Below, in pieces: positions 33,860 to 44,204 of a DNA stretch of 64,000 bases (position 1 is its first letter; each line of letters opens with the position of its first letter). Both the position numbers and the translations under genes were made by a program. The notes beneath the pieces are model-generated. The model made no database searches. It was not told the DNA's origin and was given only the letters and a program-made list of their open reading frames with translations. The stretch comes from Gnetum montanum (taxonomy: Eukaryota > Streptophyta > Gnetopsida > Gnetales > Gnetaceae), in contig MNCI01005255.1 of the NCBI GenBank assembly GCA_015680685.1, positions 62,001 through 126,000 on the forward strand, written 5' to 3'.

Positions 33860-34225
33860 GCCTACTACGCTACGATGTGTAGTGTAGCAAGCCTTAGAAA
33901 ACAATGGCAGAATGAGATGTCACGCTATGCAATGACATATGGCGTAGCATAGCAACGACTTCACTAGTCACCTCCCTTGCCCAATCTCGAGTTCTGCAGT
34001 GATGTCTCTTTTCACTAGGAAGCGGTAGACCATGTCTGCTACTACGCTACACTGAGCTACATGGTGCAGCAAGGCATAGCAATCCTGTGGAAAGGGATAG
34101 AAGGCAGTTCGAAAGGCGAAATCATCAAAGTCCGCAAAACTTGCACTATGGTAGAATAGGTTAAAAATTAGAAAAACTATCATAGTCTCTATGCTCTGCT
34201 ACGCTACATAGCGTAGCATCATGTA
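33860..34225. repeat. TACGCTA/TAGCGTAGC cluster in the U3 of C
   Basis: Words such as CTACTACGCTACGATG, GGCGTAGCATAGCA, GCTACTACGCTACACTG and GCTACGCTACATAGCGTAGC recur. The last is a perfect 8-base inverted repeat with a 4-base spacer. The cluster precedes the TATA box at 34533 by about 300 bases. The GCGTATACGC word of A/B is absent. Confidence 0.75.
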
Positions 34226-34532
34226 GCAAGTATGTGACATACAGCAAGACACACGGCAAGGTGCTACACCAAGATAAGAAAGCCACATCACAAAACACAG
34301 CGTGGCATGCAGGTGGCCATGTGACATCAATGCACTCCACCTCAATCAGGCTGTTGGCACATGCTTCTAGGAGCCAACGGTGCAGTCGCGACATAGTAGG
34401 ATTGCAGTTATTGCTCGCATCGCAATGGTTTTGCAAGCTCAACGGTTACAAATAGATTAAGTAATACTAGTAAGGTGGTGCAAGTCTGTGACACGTGATA
34501 TTCAAACGGTCACCTTTGCTTACCTTCAGCCC

Positions 34533-34540
34533 TATAAATA
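34533..34540 (+). promoter_or_regulatory. Element C LTR TATA box
   Basis: The sequence is TATAAATA in the context CAGCCCTATAAATAGC, a strong plant TATA box at the expected U3/R border. Confidence 0.75.
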
Positions 34541-35273
34541 GCTTGTCAAACAACAAAAAAAGGGTCTGTGAAAAAGAAAAGAAAAGAAAAGGGGAGTCTC
34601 CTTGGTTGAAACAAATAAAAAAGAAATACCTACAATCTCACAAAAAGGGAAAGAAAAGGAGAGACCAGCAATCTATAAAACGAACCTCTCTCGGCTGGCA
34701 TAAAGCCCGGGGTCTCATTATATCACCTTGGTAGGATCTCGCCTGCATTGTATATATGTGAATTCTATGCCCAAGTGCACAGCCATTCCTATTTCCTGGC
34801 AAGCTTTGGTCACCCATGGAACTTTCTGCACTCCATCACGCCATGCAGTCGATTGTGTTCCCCTTGATTGGACAGATTTGTAGCTCTGAAGTGGTGCATT
34901 TTCCTAACTGTATCCTATGTTACTACTTATTTACTTCTGGTATTATTTTCTATTTTTTTTACCTTCAAGCATCATCTCATATCATTGTCACACTTACGTT
35001 TATTCACTATTTCGCATTGTCATTGCAGTTTTAGTCCCTTTCTTTTCCCACTGTAACTACCCATAAGCACCATCTCGCAACTCATACAGTTTATATTACA
35101 AAAGGCTATATTGACATTGATGTAAGTCCCTTTCTGATCAACCAGACCATTTAGGGCACCCCCTATTCGCACACACCCAGCACCACCCACCTGCAGGCAC
35201 AGGGTTGGAATTGTTATGTCTGCCGACCTTGGCGTTATTCCAGCCGCCAACATTCTTTGTTGCTACAATTTTC

Positions 35274-35292
35274 TGGCACTAGAAGGAGGGCC
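35274..35292 (+). other. Element C primer-binding site
   Basis: TGGCACTAGAAGGAGGGCC differs by one transition from the site of A. It lies six bases after the LTR end. Confidence 0.65.
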
Positions 35293-35329
35293 TTTTGGTG
35301 CCTTTGCCACATGTCATGGTAGTTCTGTG

Positions 35330-36020
35330 AGCCTTCTGTGCACTGATACACACGAGTGTAGATGCGACACCCTCTTGCGATTGTTTACGTTTTGTGCGGC
35401 GTAGATCGATCGCCTCGACGGTTCCTTCGGAGCCCCACAAAACACAAGGCCTCCAATTGTCGATTAACTAGCTCATTCTATGATCATCTTACGTGCGTAC
35501 TACACCCTACCCCTGTGGTGCAGATCGGTTTCCTAGATGGTCCCTCTGGGACCCTACGAGACATAAAACCTACCTGATTGCTAGTTAATTTGCCCATCCT
35601 ATGGTTGTCTCACCTGTGTTCTGTACCTCATTCCGTGTGGTACAGATCGGTTGTATTGATGGTCCCTCCAGGATCCTACGAGACAAAAAACTTACCTAGT
35701 TGCTAGTTAATTTTCTCGTCTTATGGTAGTCTCATATGTCTTCCACACCCTGACTTGCATTAGCGTAGACTTGACACTCTTTTTGGTTGTTTGTGCATCG
35801 TGCGGTGTAGATCGGTCGCCTCGACGGTTCCTCTGGAACCCTATGAGATAATAAGCCTTCAGATGATGATTTAACTAGATTCTTCTACAGTAGTCTCACA
35901 TGCGTCCTACGCCCTAACTAGCACAGGTGAAAACGTCACACCCTTTGAGGTTGTTTCCATCTTGTGTGGTGCAGGTTAGTCGCCTCGACGGTCCCTCCGG
36001 GATCCTACAAGATGAAAAGC
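35330..36020 (+). repeat. Leader repeats of C
   Basis: Five diverged tandem copies are anchored on AGATCGGTCGCCTCGACGGT-like sequence (35403, 35522, 35644, 35809, 35973). Spacings are about 120 and 165 bases; the longer unit has an extra 45-base piece with TTGACACTC..GTTTGT. Each contains GGTCCCTCYGGGAYCCTA, itself nearly palindromic. They occupy the same place as the word-rich leaders of A and B. Confidence 0.75.
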
Positions 36021-36309
36021 CACCTGTTTTTATTTTTTTTCTAATCCTTCTATTCTTCCTTATTTTCTAGCATTTCTACATAATCACTTGCTTATTGATG
36101 ACTTTTGCCACCACGACTATCAATATTTCCAACATGGAGGTGCCCTTCGCAGCCCAAGGCACTACTGGTGCCAAATAATGGTTGAATCCAATACCAGAAA
36201 CATGTTGATCTCTCAGGATCCAAAAATGAGGACCTGAGGACCTAGCCTAGAAACACGAGCATTATAATTTTCTTTGTGTAAAGGTGTAGGCTAACTTGCC
36301 CTTAGATTC

Positions 36310-36914
36310 ACACGAACTCGAAGAAAACTGTAGCTTCGAGTTCGCCTACTGCAATGAGGAGGAATTCGTTCCTAACCAGGGCATTTCCCTACCTTTGACA
36401 CAAGCAAACCAAAGGCTGCTAGATCAACTAATCTAGTTGAAAAGGCTTAGGGAGCAACAAGGAACAATGTCCAACCAGGATGATGCCTTTCAAGATGGGC
36501 AAGAGGAACTTGACTCCCAATCTGATGAGGGAGGCCTAGCCAACCCCATTCTTCTCCCACCTACCCAGTCCTTCTGGGCCAACCCGCTGCCTGTTGCCAT
36601 CCCCTTCGCCATCATGCCTATGCTTTAGTAGCTTGCAACTGCAACTATAATGGGTAGCCATGCTACGTTCCCAGCACCTCATCACCCCTCTCGTCCGGTT
36701 GCACCCGCAGCAACTGTGCCACCGCAAGCTGTTTATCAGCATGCTACCGCAACATGCAACACACCTATCAAGGCTACTCTACCGCATGTCCATACTGTAC
36801 CTACTCTACAACTGCATCTAACTCCCATACCAATTCCTACATATGTGATCGTCCCACCCACTGTGATGGGCCTAGGCCCATCCACGTGGTGGCCTCTGTT
36901 TGCTTCCTCGTCTG
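36310..36914 (+). pseudogene. Element C gag, N-terminal part
   Basis: The frame runs through FEFAYCNEEEFVPNQ, LDQLI-stop and a Gln/Glu/Asp-rich part (36437-36560), then a Pro/Thr-rich stretch. It stops being C sequence at 36914, where the LTR of B begins. The position and composition match the N-terminal half of gag in A and B. The frame continues directly on the far side of B once one copy of the target duplication is discounted. Several stops are present. Confidence 0.65.
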
Positions 36915-37460
36915 TGTACTATTCGAAATTGTCAGTCTCCGGCTGGAATGAATTAGAAACCAAGGGATCCCTAGATAAGCACAGATGCTCCTACCTTCTC
37001 TTGAGGGCAAGCTAGAATTAACGAAGGTAGAGTACCTTGAGTGGTCCGCACGCGGATCAGGAAAGGATTTCCTCGAACGTACACTGATATACTGTACGTT
37101 GGGTTATATGTAAACGGCGTAACTAATGTAAAATGGAGCGTAAATGTATAGGAATGTAAATAATAAGCATGCAATAATGAGCAAAAAATTGTAACAAATC
37201 TTAGCAACAAAGATGCGATATATTATTGTGAAACTGAAGATTACAATGTATCGATCTAACACAGTTGTGAATCTATCACAAGGAGGACGAAAGGCTCTAG
37301 CAGATGCAAGGGGGATGTCTATGTGCTGGTTCAAACTACTGGCATAGCGTGAAGGCCATATGCTCAGCATACAAGGTTGAGGTCTAGCATACCATTTCTT
37401 TATTCGTGTCTCTGGTTTCTTGCTGAGAATTTCCAACCCCGATCTAGTGAAAAATTTGGG

Positions 37461-37468
37461 TTTTTATA
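37461..37468 (-). promoter_or_regulatory. TATA box in the 3' LTR of B
   Basis: The minus strand reads TATAAAAA followed by CCC, the same context as in A (10588). Confidence 0.65.
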
Positions 37469-37619
37469 CAAGTTTAGACGTGGGGTTCAGGTTTGAGAGG
37501 GGATGATTGGCTATGGAGTGCTGGACTCTCAGGTCAGGTGACATGTGGTGCATTGACTGAGTGCAAAAGAATGAAATTCTACAAGCGTACAGTGTGCTGC
37601 ACACTAGCGTAAACTGTTG

Positions 37620-38260
37620 TACGCCAACGTATACATGCTGCACGCCAGTGTATACGCGCTGGGCGTATGACCTCAATGTACAGACTTGATCAAAACTAAA
37701 GAAGTTGTTCGGCCTTCATATTTGAATACGAATGCCATGAGGATGCTGCCTATAGGTTTTTAGCTTGGTTGACCTTGATCTGACATGGTTTTGGCGAGTT
37801 TTGATTGGTATGCATATACATTGGGCGTACACGCTGCATCTGCTAGGCGTATACGCTGGGTGTACACACTGCATCTACTAGGCATATATGCTGGGAGTAT
37901 ACATTGGGTGTATACGCTGGGCGTGCAGGATGTACATGTTCAACATATGAACTCTAGAATACATGATGTCAACACTTGATGATTGCTCTGTTCGTGTGAG
38001 TTGATGCTTTGTACAAAATCTTGCTTTGAAGTGTTGTTTCCATGCCGTCTTCAAGGATCGCATGTCAGGCGTATATGTCAATCATACATACTGAGCGTAC
38101 ATGTGAGGCATGTATGCTGGGCATGTACACTATGAATGTATGCTGGGCAAGTACGCTAAGCGTATACGTTAGGTGTATACACTATGAATGTATGCTGGGC
38201 GTGTACGCTAAGCATATACGCTTGATCGGCTGGGCGTATACATTGGGCGTATACGTTGAG
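37620..38260. repeat. GCGTATACGC-type cluster in the U3 of B (3' LTR)
   Basis: Variants of GCGTATACGCTGGGC recur in two groups (37620-37660 and 37800-37930) and in a third around 38065-38260, where they alternate with TATGAATGTATGCTGGGC. The right LTR has fewer copies in the middle group. Confidence 0.85.
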
Positions 38261-38486
38261 AATGCATACTTACTGAGGACTAAGTATTTTGAGCTCTGAA
38301 GTTGCCATGTTTGATAGGAAATGTTGCCATGGTCGTCAGCGGGTCCCAGGGAACTACTCCTTGTTGAGTTCGACTCTACTTGAAACTGTCTGTGGGGTCC
38401 TCAAGCTTTAGTCATGCTAGGGAGCATCATGACTTAGCTCGGTTCTTATTTGAGAAGTACTAAGCTCAAAATTTTTTGGTGTTTCA

Positions 38487-38540
38487 TTGGCCCCTCTTTG
38501 TTGACGCTTGGAGGAATCGACCCAAGGAGCGTCGACAAAG
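38487..38540 (-). other. Hairpin and polypurine tract of B
   Basis: On the minus strand AAAGAGGGGCCAA runs into the LTR start. CTTTGTTGACGCTT (38496-38509) pairs with GAGCGTCGACAAAG (38527-38540), with a loop of 17 bases containing GGAGGAATCGACCCA. It is the same structure as in A, with two changed pairs. Confidence 0.75.
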
Positions 38541-39519
38541 AAGTGCAAAACACCACAAGCAACATAGTAGCATTGTCCTTCGACACTTGGGCAGATGTCA
38601 TCACACCGTGTTCAGTAGTACATGGGATTGGGGAAATGAAGTTTGTAGCTGATCAAGGGATTGTGCATGATAAAGGGGATGTTCTAGTGTGTATACAGGT
38701 TATGCTGATCCTTGTCAATAGCCATTGTTTAGTAGACTTGGAATCAAAACATAAGATGTGCATCCTTTGGTAGAACAAGATCCTTGTTTAGTGTTTAAGA
38801 GAACTTGTTCGCATAACTAAAGCCACGTGATGGTGTGTTACATTCTTTGGAGGAATAGGGCCCTTGTTTAGTGTTTAGGGGGAGCCTATTGGCGGAGAGT
38901 CAAAGCCATGCAATGAGATGTTACTTGATTATTTTAGACATGAGTATTTGTTTGCAAGATGACTGCCTTCCTACCTAAGGCTCATGGGAAGTGCCAAGGG
39001 TCTTGTGGCTCATGAGTTTTTTTATTTTTTTGAAGAGCTTTGTTTTGATCTTGTACTCATGTTTGAGTGCCATGTTATGTGTTGCAACTACTTAAAATTG
39101 TTCCAGTATGCAACTGTATGCTCAAAGTTTTGGGTGTACTGGGTGTATCAGGAGTGTGGCTGGAATGTGGTTGAGTAGAGTATGTTGAGGAATAGAGAGG
39201 AAATGTAATGGGAAATGGGGATGTACTAGCTTGATTAACCTGGTTACGTGTGTTAGGAACAGTATGGTACCTTGCTGCTGTGATGAAGTGCGTTCTTGTA
39301 CGAACACTTCTGACTGTCATCCTACAAACACAACTCAAAGAAGACAAGAAACCCATGAGTGAGTAAGCAAGCTTAGAATTAAATAACCACTGATGAAACA
39401 AAGGCACCGGATGAGATTCTAGATACTGTATATGAATAGGAGCAATTGCGTTAGGATCGGCTGATGGCGAGCGATTCAGCAGCTCTAATGAAGTTTGAAT
39501 GCAACCACAGATCGAGGAA
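38541..39519. other. B 3' untranslated region, no gene
   Basis: It corresponds to 21076-22030 of A in reverse. Open frames here are short and not conserved between A and B. GTGCAAAACACCACAAG (38543-38559) is the inverted complement of the LTR start. Confidence 0.6.
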
Positions 39520-40165
39520 CCAGAGATGAAATTGCCAGTTTGTAGTCATGGCCGACTATCATGGGTTAGTTCTATGTCATGGCCCGTTGGACATTTCTCG
39601 TTTAGCATCGTGGTGGATGGGATGTTGCCAGTTTCCAGTCTTGGCAGACTGTGAAGAGACAAACCAATTTATAGTCTTAGCGGACTCTAGTGAATGTGAA
39701 TGTGGCAGTTTACTGTCTTACCAAACTGGTGCTAGTTTGTTGTCATTGTGGACACTCTGTGGTATCAGTTTACTGTCGTGATGCCAGGATGAGTTATGGT
39801 ATCAGTTTACCGTCATGATGCTAGGACAAGCTATGGTATTAGTTTACCATCATGATGCTAGGACGAGCTGTGGTATCAGTTTACCATCATTATGCTAGGA
39901 CAAGTTGTGGTATCAGTTTACCATCATGATGCCAAGACAAGCTGTGGTATCAGTTTACCGTCATGATGCTAGGACGAGCTATGGTATCAGTTTACCATCA
40001 TAATGCTAGGATGAGTTGTGGTATCAGTTTAGCGTCATGAAGCCAGGACAAGTTGTGGTATTAGTTTACTATCATGATGCTAGGACGAGCTGTGGTATTA
40101 GTTTACCGTCATGATGCCAGGACGAGCTGTGGTCTCAGTTTACCATCATGATGCCAGGACAAGCG
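39520..40165 (-). repeat. 37-base tandem array in B
   Basis: The core TGGTATCAGTTTACCGTCATGATGCCAGGACGAGCTG repeats with an exact 37-base period. AGTTTA falls at 39767, 39804, 39841, 39878, 39915, 39952, 39989, 40026, 40063, 40100 and 40137. Before 39750 are shorter, diverged CAGTTTAYTGTCTT copies. It follows the end of integrase. Confidence 0.95.
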
Positions 40166-40189
40166 TGTACATGAATCCATGCTTAGATG

Positions 40190-41370
40190 TGAAACAGGTT
40201 CAAGAACAAATGATTGGTCGGATTTGCAAACTCATTTTCTTCCATGTCAGCTAACTTGAATGCTTCATTGTCGTATGCTTTGGTGACCAAGTAGGGCCCT
40301 TCCTAATTGGCTAAGCATTTATCTGGGTGTTCCCAAACATCTTTGAGTACAAGGTCACCTTCCTTGATGGGGTGCTTATGAACATCATGCCGATGGCATT
40401 GTCATTCTCATTTTTGGTACCATTCAATTTGATCGAGGGCACGTATATGTTCCTCCTCCACCGAGTCCAAGTCAACAATGCATATGTCATTGTTTTACCC
40501 TTCGTTGAGGAGTCCAGAGAGAGTGATCCTTAAAGACGGTACCTGTAATTCCAAGGGAAAAATATCTTCTGAACCATAAACAAGACTATATGGCATTTTA
40601 CCTGTGGAAGTTCGATGCGTAGTACGATAAGCCCACAACGCGTATACCAGCTGCTCGTGTCATCTTTTCTTGCTTTGGGTAAGCATATTTTTAAGTACTG
40701 TAACAATAGGTTTATTTGTGTCCTTTGCTTGCCCATTGCTCCAAGGGTAGTAAGGGGATGAAAATGAGTTTTTGATCCCTAGGATTTCACAGAAAGTTTT
40801 GGTTTTGGCATTGCTGAATTATGGCTCGTTATCAGTGATGATGGTCATGGGGATGCCAAAACGGGTCACAATGTTTTCAAGAATGAAATTGCATACATGT
40901 TTAGATGTGCTTTTTCTAATGGGAACAGCTTCTACCCACTTCATAAAATACTCTGTCGCGGTTATGATGAAGCTATGCTCTGCAGAAGATGAGGGTGTTA
41001 TTGGTCCGATAAGGTCCAACCCCCACTTTTGAAAGGGCCATGTGATTTGCGTTGTATGCAACTCATTTGGTGGGACATGAATCAGATTACTATGTCTTTG
41101 ACAGATACTATATGTTTTAGCCTTGGAGAGGCAGTCGTGCTCCATGTGTGGCCAATAATAGCCTAAGCCTCTTATTTTTGTTGCCATTGCTTTAGATGCT
41201 ATATGTCCTCCGCATAGTCCGTCATGTAGTTGCTCAATGATGGTTTGGGCATCAGTGCTACTAACACATGTTAGCAATATGCCTTCATAGGATCAACGAC
41301 ACAATGTGTCCCCTACTAGGGCATATTGCCGAGAACGCTTTCGTACCACGTCCTTTTGTGCATTTGTTAG
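40190..41370 (-). pseudogene. Element B integrase
   Basis: Order: zinc-binding part LHDGLCGGHIAS...HDCLSKAKTYSICQRH (about 41220-41090, one zinc Cys replaced by Ser), the core with WGLDLIGPI (first Asp), FGIPMTIITDNEP (second Asp), a stop, then SSPYYPWSNGQAKDTNKP (about 40745-40710). There the third catalytic acid is Lys instead of Glu. The C-terminal part EGDLVLKDVWEH and EGPYLVTKAYDNEAFKLADM (about 40360-40220) matches the end domain of Tat integrases. All of it lies in the same frame as RT and RNase H, broken by a few stops. It could not be catalytic as read. Confidence 0.85.
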
Positions 41371-41374
41371 ATGC

Positions 41375-42100
41375 TACAGTGTTTCACCATGTAGAAGGTC
41401 CTCTTTTATGTCGTCATACCATTTTATCGTGTGTGTTGTACTAACGGATGCAATTGGTAATGTATCAAGAGTATCGGTTATGGGTTTAGCACAACTGACT
41501 ATGGAGCTTGGCAACATATGGAACATGTCAAGCGATATGTTTAGCGCTAACGTGGCTAGTGCGTCTGCGATGGTATCATCATTTCTGGCAACATGTTGCA
41601 CGTCCATGTTTTCGAATTGCTTCATTAAGTGTTTGGCTAAGTCACAGTATGGTTGTAAATGTTGGGCTTTTCATGTATAAATGTCTATGACTTGGTTTAA
41701 AACCAGTTGTGAGTCTCCCCTTACCACAAGTCATGCGATGCCTGAAGCTAGTGCTACCATGAGACCTCTAAGGAGACCTTCGTACTCTATTACGTTGTTG
41801 GTACAGTGAAAGTCAAAACAATAAGCAAACGGTCGGATCTCCTTGGAGGGATAGGTGATGATGACGGCAGCGCTTCCTCCTGAAGAGGTGGATGCTCCAT
41901 CAAAGTTGAGAATAGCATCGTAGTCATCGGGTACTATGTCCATTGCACTCACATTTTCATCAGGGAACCCTGGCTCTATCGTTGCTTGATCGTGCATCGG
42001 TGATACACTCATTTGATTTGCTATGGCTTCACCCTTAACTGATAATTGCGCTATGTAGTGTAGGTCAAACTCAGCTATCATGGCTTTTCAACGAGCTATT
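41375..42100 (-). pseudogene. Element B RNase H
   Basis: The domain starts after the RT connection (YYFSHALVAHEKKYNEVE, near 42250). It shows AILNFDGAST (41915, first Asp), NNVIEYEGLLRGL (about 41795, Glu), a region with stops at about 41730-41640, and the end QHVARNDDTIADALATLAL (about 41600-41540). It is in frame with RT and integrase. The ending TIKWYDDIKEDLL is the linker to integrase. It is the same order as in D (23257-23593). Confidence 0.85.
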
Positions 42101-43440
42101 CTACTTGACTTGTAAATGCTTCCTGTGATGGCTCTAAGCACATTATCCTTGCAGATTATATTGACTTGATTATGGAAGAGGCAATGTCACCATTTCTTTA
42201 AGGAAAAGGTACGAGCTAAACATGACCTCTCTACCTCATTATACTTCTTCTCATGGGCTACCAATGCATGGCTGAAGTAATAGATAGGGACTTTGGTCCC
42301 ATCATCTCGTTTCTAGCAAAGCATGGACATGATTGACGAGTCTGAAGTGGCAAGGTAGATGTAAAATGGTTTATCATTTTGAGGTAGATAAACTGTGGGT
42401 AGCTGAACAAGTGCTATTTTAATATTGTCAAATGGTTCCTGGCACTATGAAGTCTATTCAAAATGGATGTTCTTGCATAGAAAGTGGTTCATAGGTTTCA
42501 ACTTGTCTGTTAGTTTTTCTATGAAATGCCTGATGAACTGTAATCTACCTTGTAGACCTCGGAGTTCGGTAAGGTTGCTAGGTAGTTTTAAGTTTGTTAT
42601 GGCCTTAACTTTATCGGGGTCTACTCGTATCCCTACTTCTGAGGCTATGAATCCAAGCATTTCACCTATTTTAACTCCAAAGACACATTTCTTTGGGTTA
42701 AGTCTCAGCTCATATTTTAAACAACGCTTTAGTACCAAGTGAAGATCTTGTACGTGTTGTTCCAATGTCCTTGATTTAACCACGATATCATCCACATAGT
42801 CGTTGAGTGAGTGCAGCATGTAATCGCTAAAAATAAATGTCATTGCCATTTGATATGTGGCCCCAGCATTCTTGAGACCGAAGGACATCATTGTATAAAA
42901 AAAGGTGCCCCATGGTGTCATAAAGGTAGTCCAAAGCTGATGCTCTGGGTTAATGCATATCTAGTTATATCCGGAGAATCCATCCATAAAAGATAACAAG
43001 GCATGCCCAGCAGTTGAGTCAACAAGTTGATTGATGCTGGGTAGGGGGAAATCATGTTTTATGGTTGCAACGTTGAGATCCCGTAAGTCAATGCATAGGT
43101 GAATGCTTCTGTTCTTTTTCGGGACAATGACCATGTTGGATACCCAATCAGCGTAGTCGACTGCCCGAATGAAACCTGCCTGATAAAGTTTGGTGATCTC
43201 ATTGCGAACTGTCAACGCTACTTCAGGCTTAAAATTTCGCACTTTTTGTTTTACTGGCCTTAATTTTGGATCAAGTATAATATTGTGCTGGACAATTCGA
43301 GGATATAGCCTGGGCATATCAGTGTAAGACCAAGAGAATGCTTTTATATTGTTTCGAAGCACATCTTCTATGTCTTTGGCCAGTTGAAGTTGCAATAGTG
43401 TACTCAATTTTAATATCTTGATTTCACCATCAGGCATAAC
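42101..43440 (-). pseudogene. Element B reverse transcriptase
   Basis: Ty3/gypsy RT. From 43437: KQKVRNFKPE, KLYQAGFIRAVDYADWVSNMVIVPKKN, LCIDLRDLNVATIKHDFPLP, SFMDGFSGYN-stop-I (one TAG for Gln at about 42961), then PWGTFFYTMMSFGLKNAGATYQ and the active site NDYVDDIVVK (about 42785). The thumb/connection follows, with LGFIASEVGIRVDPDKVKAI (42650). Frame with RNase H and integrase is unbroken except for single stops near 42450, 42430, 42315, 42190 and 42080. The YVDD site is intact, so this was active in the recent past. No protease is fused upstream. Confidence 0.92.
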
Positions 43441-43690
43441 GATGGGGTTTCAGTCAACGGGTCTTCGATGATGCTATCAGCTTCTATGTCGAGGGACTTT
43501 ATCATACCTTTGTAGCTATCCAACGTTTTTTGTGTTGAGGCTATGACTGTGTCGTTCGTTGATAGTCCTAAGTTGATGGAATTTATGTCGATTTCTCTTG
43601 TGATCTTTCCATATGGTCCATCGATGGTCAATGGTGTGGATAAATGCTGATAATCCATTAGGCTTGCTCCTGCCAATAAACATAGGGCAG
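43441..43690 (-). pseudogene. Element B pol N-terminal segment
   Basis: MAGASLMDYQHLSTPLTIDGPYG...INSINLGLS precedes RT in a frame shifted by one near 43450. GTTTATTGGCAG/GAGCAAGCC at 43680-43660 on the minus strand looks like a 3' splice site. That would suit an intron between protease and RT as known for Ogre elements, with the antisense gene inside it. No convincing matching donor was found at the end of protease, so this is only a suggestion. Confidence 0.5.
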
Positions 43691-43754
43691 AGTGAGCTAG
43701 TAGGTGTTGTTACATGTTCCTTGGCATCGTAACTCATATATACATGCATGGTGG

Positions 43755-43945
43755 TGGTTTATCATCATACCGGGACGCATGGTAGTTTAAGGCCTTACCA
43801 AGCCGCATGTGGTAGTTTAAGGCCTTGCCGGGCTACATGTAGCAGTTTAAGGCCTTACCAGGCCGTATGTGGCAATTTAAGACCTTATTAGGCTGTATGT
43901 GGCAATTTAAGGCCTTACCGGGCCACGTGTGGCAGTTTAAGGATG
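43755..43945 (-). repeat. 30-base array between pol and antisense gene in B
   Basis: Six copies of GTTTAAGGCCTTACCGGGCCGTATGTGGTA have an exact 30-base period (43785, 43815, 43845, 43875, 43905, 43935). The unit is the same as that at 48805-48990 and in the same orientation. Confidence 0.95.
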
Positions 43946-44170
43946 CCTACTTGCTATACGATTTGTACCAGGTAGTTTGCACCAAAATGTTTAGTGCGGG
44001 CAACTGAAATTGGTTTGCGAGGGACTTAGCATGTGGCAGTGTTTATTACCTTGTCATTTTATTTTGTATTTTTCTCGTATTTTGTACTTTGAATAATTTT
44101 TTAAATAAAATTAATAAAATATTAATAAAAATGAAAGGCGACGGTAGTGGCGGTGGGGTTAACGTGGTGT
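43946..44170. other. AT-rich spacer before the antisense gene of B
   Basis: Nothing coding is seen. An AT-rich patch (44085-44130) precedes the TATA-like site at 44171. Confidence 0.5.
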
Positions 44171-44179
44171 TATATATAG
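44171..44179 (+). promoter_or_regulatory. Candidate TATA box of the B antisense gene
   Basis: TATATATAG lies 304 bases upstream of the exon 1 ATG (44475), on the same strand as the antisense gene. It is followed by the AGCGTAAACC/AGCGTAGAGG word region (44205-44470), which would be the 5' untranslated part. This placement is inference. Confidence 0.4.
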
Positions 44180-44204
44180 GGTGGCTGTCAATTGTCAGAG
44201 GTAG

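Larger units (their letters stand above)
33580..35267 (+). repeat. Element C 5' LTR
   Basis: The end TTGCTACA is six bases before the primer site. ATTCCAGCCG near the end is shared with B. The start TAAAACACCCTAAAAG aligns with TGAAACACCACAAAAT of A and B, allowing one G-to-A change in the terminal TG. The LTR contains a word cluster and a TATA box. Its length of about 1.7 kb fits the family (1.2-1.6 kb). Confidence 0.6.
33580..36914 (+). mobile_element. Element C, left part (5' LTR, leader, gag start)
   Basis: C runs on the plus strand: LTR 33580-35267, primer site 35274-35292, repeat-rich leader, start of gag to 36914. It resumes at 56449 after the nested element B, keeping the gag reading frame, and continues past the window end. 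The left flank belongs to F. Confidence 0.8.
36915..38486 (-). repeat. Element B 3' LTR
   Basis: Borders TGAAACACC...AATAGTACA on the minus strand were set against the other copy (54944-56448). It carries extra word repeats at about 37815-37930 that the 5' copy lacks. TATA box at 37461-37468 (minus), GCGTATACGC cluster upstream of it at about 37620-38260. Confidence 0.93.

Noticed and set aside
38450-38773. 107-codon plus-strand frame at the LTR border of B
   Set aside because: It starts inside the LTR and crosses the hairpin and polypurine tract; the region is not conserved as protein in A.
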